From assembly GCA_964390695.1 (NCBI GenBank), contig CAYMKI010000047.1, forward strand, positions 1 to 18,661: a stretch of 18,661 nt of DNA, given 5' to 3'. The position numbers were made by a program, and so were the translations under genes. The first letter of the stretch is position 1, and the number at the start of each line of letters is the position of its first letter. This document shows, in pieces, positions 1 to 7,243 of this stretch. This stretch comes from CAWACC01 sp964390695. Its GTDB lineage: Bacteria > Chlamydiota > Chlamydiia > Chlamydiales > Parachlamydiaceae. The notes under the pieces were generated by a model. The model was not told where the DNA came from, did no database searches, and was given only the letters and a program-made list of their open reading frames with translations.

Positions 1-2
1 CC

Positions 3-623
3 CCTACCAATCCCTTGACCAACAAGTTACATACTGAACCCATGGTTCATTTGCCAATGCAACCTATACCCCCAGTACAGCCTCCTAAGCTAAACCCAAC
101 ACTCCCATTAAATCCGGTTGCACCTATCGATGTTCCAAGATCTAATGCCCCTAACATGAATTGGATAATTCTTGGTGGAGATCAATATTCTAGTAATAGT
201 CTTGAACAGTATAGTCAATTGGGTAAAAAAGAATTAATTCCTCATTTATCAGGTCAAATTATCCAGAAATTACCGAATGCTCCTATACAAAATGCGATAG
301 GCATATTTTTAATCAATATCGGCGGCGATAGATTAAACCATGATGATCATAGTTTTAAAGCAAATTTCGACAAGCTGAAAACCCTAACCCAAAAAGATCC
401 GATTGTAGTACTCATGAATATAGGTACAAACGATACTCTGAGCAAAACGCAAGTGGAAGCAGCCTTTGGAATAGATGTTAAGCATCTGTTGAATGTTAAA
501 GTTAAGCAAAAATTCGCATCTAATCATATACTGAGCGGCTCAGTTTCTTATATTGAGTCATCAGAATTACAAGCGGCTAAAAATGAGATCTTAAAAATCG
601 GGATGTCTAATAAATCTGCCTAA
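3..623 (+). CDS. Proline-rich protein with degenerate Arf/Ras-like GTPase fold (5'-partial)
   Basis: The frame is open to the left edge, so the N-terminus is probably missing; the first internal start-like codon is a TTG at 15 with no convincing ribosome site. Numbering from that codon gives 202 residues. Residues 9-46 are proline-rich with no hydrophobic signal. Residues 48-196 can be laid by eye on Arf-type small GTPases: MNWIILGG resembles strand 1 and the start of the P-loop, SGQ (79-81) the GGQ of G3, IQNAIGIFLIN (91-101) the strand after it, PIVVLMNIGTND (129-140) the NKxD strand, and SGSVSYIES (174-182) the SA loop. The GKT of the P-loop is replaced by SSN, NKxD reads NIGTND, and the switch I stretch is too short. 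If the fold is right this is a non-binding pseudo-GTPase. The alignment is mine and unverified; an unrelated orphan protein remains possible. Confidence 0.6.
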   Translation, partial: PTNPLTNKLHTEPMVHLPMQPIPPVQPPKLNPTLPLNPVAPIDVPRSNAPNMNWIILGGDQYSSNSLEQYSQLGKKELIPHLSGQIIQKLPNAPIQNAIGIFLINIGGDRLNHDDHSFKANFDKLKTLTQKDPIVVLMNIGTNDTLSKTQVEAAFGIDVKHLLNVKVKQKFASNHILSGSVSYIESSELQAAKNEILKIGMSNKSA

Positions 624-649
624 CACATATTGACACGGACAAGATTTAT

Positions 650-705
650 AACCGCAGAGCCCCTGCATTCGATTTCCCTCTGTGCTCTCACTGAACTCTG
701 CGGTT
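650..705. repeat. Inverted repeat with 10-bp AACCGCAGAG arms; copy of a dispersed intergenic repeat
   Basis: AACCGCAGAG at 650-659 is exactly complementary to CTCTGCGGTT at 696-705, giving a 10-bp stem with a 36-nt loop. The right part read on the minus strand (705 to 672) aligns with a plus-strand stretch at 14592-14623, about 26 of 34 columns identical. This is therefore one member of a dispersed family rather than a chance hairpin. It lies between the convergent stops at 623 and 740 and could also help end transcription, but there is no T-run directly after the stem. Confidence 0.6.
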
Positions 706-739
706 CCATTTTCCTTTGGGTTTAATTTCCCTCTATTAT

Positions 740-1406
740 TCATTTCTCATATTCAATTTTTTTAAGAACTTGNNNNNNNNNNGAGGGTTTCAAAACTGGG
801 CATAGGAGCATATTCTTTGAGTGCATAGCTTACGCTGATGATTTTGGTCCCTGCAGGCAATTTTGACAATTTGCCCATAAGTTTTTGAATAGAGCTTGGG
901 TCTAAGCATGTGCCATACAGATAGATGAAAGTGGCGCCTCGAAAATCGGCTTTGAGAAAATCTTGCTGGCGGAACTCGATATTACTTAGGCGGTATTTTT
1001 CAATCACAGCATGGGCTTTCTCCACAAACTCGGGAATGTATTCTATGCCCACCACCTTACAGCCGAGGATAATATTTAGCCAAAAGCAGCCACGTCCTCT
1101 GCCGGAGCCGAGTTCAAAAACAGTGTCCTGGCTTGTGATCTTACACTCTTTGGCGATTGTTTCAAGTGTTGTCAAAGGGGTTTCGCCGTAGACGTAGACA
1201 TCTTCTTCCCCTCTTGCCTCCATAAAAGCCTTGCTGACAGCAAAAGGACTTCTGAAGATGTATTTTGAAAGGAGTAACAAATCCGCGGCTCTAAAAGTAG
1301 CGTTGTAGTAATACCTGTAGATCACCCGGATGTATTCACACAAATTTCGTTTTTTTACAAGCAGGTTCAACCCTACCAGCTGCAGCCAATCCAGAAACTT
1401 TGCCAT
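740..1406 (-). CDS. Class I SAM-dependent methyltransferase (interrupted by assembly gap)
   Basis: The ATG at 1406 opens a protein with a Rossmann-type methyltransferase core. Motif I is ELGSGRGRG at residues 98-106, an acidic residue ends strand 2 (IEY, 121-123), D149 lies in the QQDF stretch, and the TFIYLYGTCL strand follows. Residues 1-60 are basic and partly hydrophobic, so membrane association is possible. The substrate cannot be told. Ten Ns at 773-782 interrupt the C-terminus. Beyond the gap the minus strand reads QVLKKIEYEK and a TGA at 740-742, a credible methyltransferase tail in a frame a literal 10-base gap does not connect, so the true gap length probably differs. The start lies 19 nt after the mgtE stop, suggesting co-transcription. 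The gene is probably intact in the organism; the break is an assembly artefact. Confidence 0.8.
773..782. other. Assembly gap (10 Ns)
   Basis: Ten consecutive undefined bases lie inside the 3' end of the methyltransferase gene. A round number of Ns usually marks a scaffold gap of unknown size. Sequence on both sides is coding on the minus strand, but the frames agree only if the real gap length is not 10. Confidence 0.95.
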
Positions 1407-1425
1407 GCATCACCTTCAAATATTT

Positions 1426-2907
1426 TCAGGCAAAAAACAAGCTCAACATACGTGCTACAAGGAAAAACATGAGCGTGGACAACACATCGTTAAAAGCTGT
1501 CACAATGGGGCCGGAAGCGACGGCGGGATCTATGCCCATGCGGTCGAAGAAAAACGGCGACAAGGCACCTAGCGTAGTAGCCGTCATGCAAGCCCCGAAT
1601 AAACCGCAGCTGACGGTAACCCCTGTGGCAAAAGCGCTTGTCCCTACGCTATGAATGCCAAAATGGTTGAGCAGATACACAACTACCCCGCACAAGATAC
1701 CAAAGACACATCCAATGAGCAGACCGATCATCAATTCTTTAAGTATAGCCTCTGTGCGCGTACCTGTAGAAACTTCGCCTGTGTACATTCCCCTCACGAG
1801 AATTGTACTGCATTGGATGCCTACATTTCCAGACATTCCTGTAATCAAAGGCACGAAGAAGGGAACCAACGTAAACCATAGTCTATCGTGAAAATGAGTC
1901 ATAAAGGTTGCTGTGACAAGACCTGCGCATAAAGTCACTAACAGCCAAGGAGCTCTCCACATAAACCTTTTAAAAATAGGCTCGTGTTCGCTGATGTCTT
2001 CAGCAGTACCTGCAAAGCTGGCAATGGTTTCATCGGCGATGTCCTCCATAGCTTCCACGACATCCTCGTAGGTGATGACTCCCTGAAGGTGGTTTTCCTC
2101 GTCCACAACAGGCAGGGCTGGAATCTTATACCTTCCTACCAGATCCACGACCTCATCGCGTGATGTATTAACGTTGACCGTATGCATAACTGGCTGCATC
2201 ACTTGACGCAGAGGCAGGTAATGAGGGTTGACTATCAAATTTCTACTGGGCACAAAGCCGGCCAACTCCTCATCATCATTCAAAACAAATATATGCCGGG
2301 TTAGTTCATAGCCGGGGTTGTCGCGCATATTTGCGGCCACCTCGCCTATGGTCTTGTTCACATGGAAGGCGAAAAATTCATTGGTCATAATGCGCCCCGC
2401 GCTATGGCGGTCGTGCTTTTGCAACTCCCAAATTCTGGCAGCTTTTTTAGGGTCGATTAAATCCAGGACCCTTTTCAGGCGGCGATCTGACAAATCATCT
2501 AACAACCATACAGCTTCATCTGGAGGCATGTTTTCGATCAGTTCTTTGATTTCGTTGTCATCAATTTGACGGAAAATAGAAGTGCGGGTGGTATTGCTAG
2601 CGTTGATCATGAAGATGATCTTAGCGGCAAAGTCGGGCAGATTTTCGTACAGTACAACTCGTGCATAAGGAGGCAATCTTGTGACCGCATATGCCAAGTC
2701 GATCGGATCGTGTTCGGAAGCAATCTTGGCTACATTGTGAAGGATGACTTGGGAAGTTTGTTGGTTGAAGGCATTTTCGAGTTTTTGCTTCAGGACATCA
2801 TCTAAATACCCAGTTTTTGTATCCAATAAGCTTCCAGAGAGCAGCACATGAGCTTGAGGTTCTACTTTTCCAGTGGAGTCTTGTTCTTCTTGAAGCCTTG
2901 CATTCAT
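1426..2907 (-). CDS. mgtE: Magnesium transporter MgtE
   Basis: A 493-residue inner-membrane Mg2+ channel/transporter of the MgtE family (SLC41-related). The order of parts is typical: an acidic helical N domain (about 40-160), paired CBS domains (about 175-290) that sense cytosolic Mg2+, a connecting plug helix, then five transmembrane helices (about 320-490). Family signatures are visible: GMSGNVGIQCSTILVRG at 357-373 and DPAVASGPIVTAFND at 460-474. D474 matches by position the pore Asp of Thermus MgtE. The N-terminus is about 40 residues longer than in short homologues. The ATG at 2907 has no strong Shine-Dalgarno. The methyltransferase gene follows after 19 nt. The spacer to the divergent typA contains the 10-bp palindrome GGGCATGCCC at 2937-2946, a possible but unproven operator. 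I see no riboswitch-like structure upstream; regulation by Mg2+ is presumably at the protein level through the N and CBS domains. Confidence 0.96.
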   Translation of the reverse strand: MNARLQEEQDSTGKVEPQAHVLLSGSLLDTKTGYLDDVLKQKLENAFNQQTSQVILHNVAKIASEHDPIDLAYAVTRLPPYARVVLYENLPDFAAKIIFMINASNTTRTSIFRQIDDNEIKELIENMPPDEAVWLLDDLSDRRLKRVLDLIDPKKAARIWELQKHDRHSAGRIMTNEFFAFHVNKTIGEVAANMRDNPGYELTRHIFVLNDDEELAGFVPSRNLIVNPHYLPLRQVMQPVMHTVNVNTSRDEVVDLVGRYKIPALPVVDEENHLQGVITYEDVVEAMEDIADETIASFAGTAEDISEHEPIFKRFMWRAPWLLVTLCAGLVTATFMTHFHDRLWFTLVPFFVPLITGMSGNVGIQCSTILVRGMYTGEVSTGTRTEAILKELMIGLLIGCVFGILCGVVVYLLNHFGIHSVGTSAFATGVTVSCGLFGACMTATTLGALSPFFFDRMGIDPAVASGPIVTAFNDVLSTLMFFLVARMLSLFFA

Positions 2908-3057
2908 TTGATAACGTTGTATTAAATTATTAAAATGGGCATGCCCTACCTACTATCCTAGCTACAAGTAAACTATAGCTTTTTTGAAATTATTTTCTCA
3001 AGCAATTGGTTGATTAAATAAAATTTTTATTGTTTTTTGAGATTTTGTTAGAATAAC

Positions 3058-3087
3058 TTGATTTTTTAAAATTCGATATAGTATACT
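3058..3087 (+). promoter_or_regulatory. Candidate sigma70-type promoter for typA
   Basis: TTGATT at 3058-3063 and TATACT at 3082-3087 are separated by 18 bp, with transcription expected to start near 3094, about 30 nt before the typA ATG. Both hexamers are good matches to the vegetative consensus and the surroundings are AT-rich. No experimental support. Confidence 0.5.
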
Positions 3088-3122
3088 TAATTATCATTTA
3101 AACAAGCACAGGCAGTATAATC

Positions 3123-4943
3123 ATGACAGACCCAAATAAAAAAATTAGAAACATCGCCATCATCGCACACATCGATCACGGCAAAACGACATTGCTGGAT
3201 AGTCTTTTGAAGCAATCCCATGTCTTCAGGGACAATCAATTTGTACCTGAGAGAGTCATGGACTCTAACGACCAAGAGAAAGAGCGGGGCATCACTATTT
3301 ACGCCAAGCACACATCCGTTCCTTTTGAAGATTATAAAATCAACATCATTGATACCCCGGGCCACGCCGACTTCTCTGGTGAGGTAGAACGCGTCTTGGG
3401 CATGGTAAACAGTGTTTTATTGTTAGTGGATGCTCAAGACGGCCCTATGCCGCAAACGCGTTTTGTTTTGTCCAAATCCTTAAAGATGGGCATTAAACCT
3501 ATTGTAGTACTAAACAAAATCGATAGACCCCATGCCAATCCAGATAAAGTCTTGGATATGACATTCGATCTATTCACCGAACTCGGCGCAAGCGATGAAC
3601 AGCTAGATTTTAAATTCTGCTATGCTTCCGGCCTTTCGGGCTTTGCCATCCACCACCTTGATGATCCACGTACAGACATGAGACCCTTGTTCGAGCTCAT
3701 CATCAACGCCGTCTCCCCCCCCTCAGGCTCTGTCAATAAGCCATTTCTGATGCACGTCTCTACGATCTCCTATGATGACTATGTGGGCAGACAAGCTTGC
3801 GGAAGAATCTTAGAAGGCAGTGTCAAAAAAGGGCAGCAGGTCATGCACATCGATGAAAAAGGCAATCAAAGCCGCTGCACCATCACACGTATTGAAGGAC
3901 ACCTTGGACTGGAAAAGATAGAGATCGAAGAAGCTCATGTAGGCGATATCGTCATACTTTCAGGCATGCCTAATGTCACCATCGGAGATACCGTGTGCGA
4001 TACAAGCCAAGTGGTTGTACTGCCTAGAATTAAAATCGAAGAACCCACAGTATCTATCGAGTTTACCGTCAACAGCAGTCCTTTCGTAGGAAGAAGCGGC
4101 AAGCATGTGACCATGAACAAAATCCGCGATAGATTGGAGAAGGAAAAACGCTCCAACATATCCTTAAGAATCGAAGAATCGGAAAGCGATCCTGACCGCA
4201 TCAGCGTCGCCGGCCGTGGTGAATTGCACTTATCGGTCCTGATTGAGACCATGCGTCGCGAGGGATACGAATTCAGCGTGTCCAAACCTAAAGTTGTGAC
4301 TAAAATGATCGAGGGTCAACTGCAAGAGCCTGTCGAGAGAGTTCATATCGAGGTGCCCGAAGAATATTCCGGCGGAGTGATTCAAGAATTATCGCAACGC
4401 AGGGGCGAGCTGCAACATTTGGATACCGATGAACACCACATCACCCGTATGGAGTTTTTAATTCCTACGAGAGGCTTGATGGGCTATCGCAACGAGTTTC
4501 TAACAGCCACTCGAGGCATGGGTATTTTGACATCGATCTTCGATCATTACTCAGTCTGGAAAGGCACCATACCCGGACGCAATCGCGGCGTGCTCATCTC
4601 GATCTGCGCCGGCAAAACCAGTGGTTATGCATGCTTCAATCTCCAAGACCGCGGCGTATTGTTTACATCTCCAGGTGATGATGTCTACGAAGGCATGGTC
4701 GTCGGAGAAAATTGCCGTGAGAATGATTTGATCGTGAACGTTACTAAAGGTAAACAGCTTACCAACGTGCGTGCTGCGGGAAGTGATGAGAATATCATCT
4801 TGATCCCTGCAAGGCGATTTACTTTAGAGCAAGCCATTGACTACATACAAGACGATGAACTCATCGAGGTGACTCCTGACGCCATTCGTATGCGCAAAAA
4901 GTACCTAACAGAAAACGAAAGAAAACGATACGAAAAGAAATAA
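3123..4943 (+). CDS. typA: Translational GTPase TypA/BipA
   Basis: A 606-residue ribosome-associated GTPase of the EF-G/EF-4 superfamily, the usual length for the family. G-domain motifs are all present: AHIDHGKTTL (15-24, G1), RGIT (55-58, G2), DTPGH (77-81, G3), NKIDR (131-135, G4) and the YASG stretch (167-170, G5). A beta-barrel domain II, EF-G-like domains III and V, and the TypA-specific C-terminal domain follow; TPGDDVYEGMVVGENCRENDL near residue 518 is characteristic. In other bacteria TypA aids 50S assembly and adaptation to cold and other stress. The ATG at 3123 has only a weak upstream purine stretch, but the MTDPNKKIRNIAIIAHIDHG start is normal for the family. It is transcribed alone, divergent from mgtE and ending at a hairpin. 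Confidence 0.97.
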   Translation: MTDPNKKIRNIAIIAHIDHGKTTLLDSLLKQSHVFRDNQFVPERVMDSNDQEKERGITIYAKHTSVPFEDYKINIIDTPGHADFSGEVERVLGMVNSVLLLVDAQDGPMPQTRFVLSKSLKMGIKPIVVLNKIDRPHANPDKVLDMTFDLFTELGASDEQLDFKFCYASGLSGFAIHHLDDPRTDMRPLFELIINAVSPPSGSVNKPFLMHVSTISYDDYVGRQACGRILEGSVKKGQQVMHIDEKGNQSRCTITRIEGHLGLEKIEIEEAHVGDIVILSGMPNVTIGDTVCDTSQVVVLPRIKIEEPTVSIEFTVNSSPFVGRSGKHVTMNKIRDRLEKEKRSNISLRIEESESDPDRISVAGRGELHLSVLIETMRREGYEFSVSKPKVVTKMIEGQLQEPVERVHIEVPEEYSGGVIQELSQRRGELQHLDTDEHHITRMEFLIPTRGLMGYRNEFLTATRGMGILTSIFDHYSVWKGTIPGRNRGVLISICAGKTSGYACFNLQDRGVLFTSPGDDVYEGMVVGENCRENDLIVNVTKGKQLTNVRAAGSDENIILIPARRFTLEQAIDYIQDDELIEVTPDAIRMRKKYLTENERKRYEKK

Positions 4944-4997
4944 GATCGTTTCATTCCGTTTTTGGGTATACTATAGATCTATAGAATAACAACCAGG

Positions 4998-5032
4998 TTT
5001 GCCATCCACCTCTTCATGAGGTGGATGGCAAA
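4998..5032. terminator. Perfect 15-bp hairpin between convergent genes (bidirectional terminator)
   Basis: TTTGCCATCCACCTC (4998-5012) pairs perfectly with 5018-5032 around a five-base TTCAT loop. It sits in the 95-nt space between the stop codons of typA and the convergent orphan gene. Neither flank has a long T-run, although the stem itself begins with TTT and ends with AAA, so each strand carries a short U-rich end. A second, separate palindrome, CTATAGATCTATAG, lies at 4971-4984. Confidence 0.7.
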
Positions 5033-5038
5033 TAATAT

Positions 5039-6718
5039 CTACATCACAAGAGCTTTAAACTCGTAGAGATAGACACAGAATGCAAGTGCATCTTTATTTC
5101 TGAGTCTTTTAAATTCCTTAATGAAAGCATGCATAATTTGAGGTCTGTAATACTCATCCTTTAGCATAGCACCATTGATTCCATGGCTATTCAGCCATCG
5201 ATGAATCTCTAGGCTCGCTTCTTTTTTTACCCTTTCAAGGCGCGGACAGCTATTTTGTCTGAGAACTTGGATTTCTAAATTTGTTATATAATCTGAAATT
5301 CTTTGATTATATGTACATAACTCTACAGAGCCTTTAGGAATATGTTTCGCAATGTTCATGTATAATAAATATTCTAAAGGTTCGATCCAACCTGAACAGG
5401 TGAGCACAGAATCATTGATTTGGTTGCGTTTCAACTCCTCCTGTATATACGCATCAGCCTCTTCTATGATTATGTTTAAGTGACTTTCTAAGACAGCTCT
5501 TATAGATTGATCAAAACTTTCAACCAGCTGAGGATTACAATCAAATCCATGGCTTTTCATATACTCATTAGCTTCTATTTTGAGAAGAAAGATCAGATAA
5601 GTGCGCATATCGGATAGGGAGGGAAAATCGTCTTTTGCTTTTTTGGCTTTGTTTATTTTTTTTATAAATTTTTGCACAAATTTAGCGGGTTGCATTCTCA
5701 CTCGGTCAGCCCCTGGCTTATACTCGGAGTAGATTTTAACCGCATCTTCATGGGTATCAATTTTAACACCATTCTGGCTCGTCCGACGCACCAAGATCTT
5801 TGAATCTAGGTTGACTCGCTTACCTGACTTAACCAGTGAAGGTGCTGAAGACACCTGTATTTTTTTTTGGTCGATAGCATGTTTCTGAGCCTCAGCAGCG
5901 CGTCCCATTTCGACTACCAATTCCTCCAAGCCACAGTTGCCCTCCACTAGAATCTCATTTAAAATTTCTTCGTAAACTTCTTTGGGATAATCGGGATCCA
6001 ATCCTCTAGCTCCGGCCTTTGTAATCCATTTATAGAGAAGCACACCAATCTCAGTTTTGCTGTAAGACTTGTCCAAAGCCTCTATATTTGAGACAAGCTG
6101 TTTCTTGAGCTGGTGAAATTTAGTTTCGACGGTTTGAAGATCGAATGCAGAGTCTACATCAAGAAATTGAGTCACTTCGTTATGTAGTTTTTCTAACCAA
6201 CCCGTTTCGCTAAACATCTCCTCGTTCGGTGAATCATCAGCTTCGTTATAATCCTCTTGTGTGTATTGTTTTTTTTCTAATTCTATACCAGCAAACACCT
6301 GGCTTAATACTGCACCATAATTTTCATCGTAAAAATCGAAGTAATTTTCACATAAAAATATTGATATATTTGTTGTGTGTGACGATTTGCCTACAAGTTG
6401 TATATCTGCCAGTAATTGTTTAATTAACTGGATGGACTGATCTAATAATATATGGATTTGCCTCTGACACATCTTCGACTTGGCTATTTCCAAAGCTCTT
6501 GGCGATATGCGTCCCGCTTCAGCGGAAGAAGCTGCTGTCGGCAGTTGATGTTTTGCTAGTTTACAACACATTTGCGAGCCTGCCTTTCCTGCCACTATAT
6601 TTACTTTATTTGTTACGGCATTTAAATTACGGTTCTCGTAACTACAAGTACTACACGTTTTGGCGATAGTTAATCCATTCCAATCACTTATTGTGTCAAT
6701 TTGATTTACAATACTCAT
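5039..6718 (-). CDS. Hypothetical 559-residue protein, helical, cysteine-containing N-terminus
   Basis: I do not recognise a family. The ATG at 6718 is well supported by GAGGAG on the minus strand (6722-6727) a few bases upstream. There is no signal peptide and no transmembrane segment. The N-terminus holds a CSTC pair (22-25) and a CC pair (51-52). The rest looks mostly helical, with an acidic stretch (155-172), a very basic stretch (350-363, KFIKKINKAKKAK) and frequent Glu/Lys/Leu helices towards the C-terminus. The CSTC/CC arrangement could bind a metal or simply be reduced cysteines. It is flanked by its own spacer upstream and a shared terminator downstream, so it is probably transcribed alone. 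Its size, orphan nature and lack of enzymatic motifs fit a lineage-specific, possibly secreted effector, but nothing in the sequence proves secretion. Confidence 0.8.
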   Translation of the reverse strand: MSIVNQIDTISDWNGLTIAKTCSTCSYENRNLNAVTNKVNIVAGKAGSQMCCKLAKHQLPTAASSAEAGRISPRALEIAKSKMCQRQIHILLDQSIQLIKQLLADIQLVGKSSHTTNISIFLCENYFDFYDENYGAVLSQVFAGIELEKKQYTQEDYNEADDSPNEEMFSETGWLEKLHNEVTQFLDVDSAFDLQTVETKFHQLKKQLVSNIEALDKSYSKTEIGVLLYKWITKAGARGLDPDYPKEVYEEILNEILVEGNCGLEELVVEMGRAAEAQKHAIDQKKIQVSSAPSLVKSGKRVNLDSKILVRRTSQNGVKIDTHEDAVKIYSEYKPGADRVRMQPAKFVQKFIKKINKAKKAKDDFPSLSDMRTYLIFLLKIEANEYMKSHGFDCNPQLVESFDQSIRAVLESHLNIIIEEADAYIQEELKRNQINDSVLTCSGWIEPLEYLLYMNIAKHIPKGSVELCTYNQRISDYITNLEIQVLRQNSCPRLERVKKEASLEIHRWLNSHGINGAMLKDEYYRPQIMHAFIKEFKRLRNKDALAFCVYLYEFKALVM

Positions 6719-7106
6719 TTACTCCTCATTATATTAATACCTAGCATATACACCCTTGCATCTTCATCAATGATTGAAACAGCTATCCTATACACAAAAT
6801 TCAACTTTGCAAAATCTTGAAAGCAGTAGCCCAAGAGGTTAAATCTTTTGTTATGAATTTGACATGAGCGGTATTTGTACCGAAGAAATTCATGACGTGA
6901 GATAAAACATCCCAGTAACTGAAATCAAATTTGTTTAAAAGTATAGATAAATTCCGCGTACACAAAATATAAATATGACATTTATTATTTTGTTGTCATT
7001 CACAATGAAAACGGATTGTGTATATTATTTTACTTCACGAATAGAGAACTATCGAAGCTTTTTCGATATATTATAGACCACGTGAATAATATTCAACAGG
7101 AACGTG

Positions 7107-7151
7107 AAAAAAATAAAAAAAATTCGGGCGACTATTCATCAGCCCCCCGAA
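7107..7151 (-). terminator. Strong intrinsic terminator downstream of the M1 aminopeptidase
   Basis: Read on the minus strand, UUCGGG (7151-7146) pairs with CCCGAA (7128-7123). After one G-G mismatch four more pairs follow (7144-7141 with 7133-7130, one being G-U), around a 7-nt loop. The stem is followed directly by eight Us, one A and seven more Us (7122-7107). Stem plus long U-tract is the classic Rho-independent form. It lies about 90 nt after the aminopeptidase stop. Confidence 0.8.
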
Positions 7152-7170
7152 AATCATATTGAAACCGATC

Positions 7171-7236
7171 TTGCGCCCCTAAATCAAGCTTGTACTTAAC
7201 CAAATTCGGCTAAGTTCAGGAACGATTTAGGGGCAA
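7171..7236 (-). repeat. 66-nt imperfect stem-loop with 11-bp terminal arms after the aminopeptidase stop
   Basis: GCCCCTAAATC at 7175-7185 pairs exactly with GATTTAGGGGC at 7224-7234. TTG/CAA can extend the arms outward with a two-base bulge, and inside ACTTAACC/GGCTAAGT pairs with one mismatch, so almost the whole 66 nt folds on itself. It starts only 7 nt after the stop codon of the minus-strand aminopeptidase and has no U-run of its own. It may protect the mRNA 3' end, or be a REP-like dispersed palindrome; no second copy is in this window. Confidence 0.5.
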
Positions 7237-7243
7237 ATTGGTG

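Larger units (their letters stand above)
6719..7243. other. 525-nt AT-rich intergenic region
   Basis: No ORF with credible length or ribosome site is present on either strand. The right part holds a terminator and a long stem-loop, listed separately. Two further short hairpins are visible: CACAAT/ATTGTG at 7001-7006 and 7015-7020, and TATCGAA/TTCGATA at 7050-7056 and 7062-7068 with a 5-nt loop. The left part must hold the promoter of the 559-residue gene; I could not choose one set of hexamers with confidence. It could also hide a small RNA or a decayed gene. Confidence 0.5.

Noticed and set aside
762..771. Methyltransferase ending at 762 after the Ns
   Set aside because: That stop depends on the literal count of 10 Ns; the frame ending at 740 gives a much more natural C-terminus.
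2908..3122. M-box Mg2+ riboswitch upstream of mgtE
   Set aside because: The spacer to typA is only 215 nt, AT-rich, and shows no set of long conserved helices. Only a 10-bp palindrome (2937-2946) is seen.
3087..3365. 92-codon minus-strand ORF over the typA start
   Set aside because: It is antisense to the highly conserved GTPase motifs of typA and overlaps its promoter; a shadow frame.
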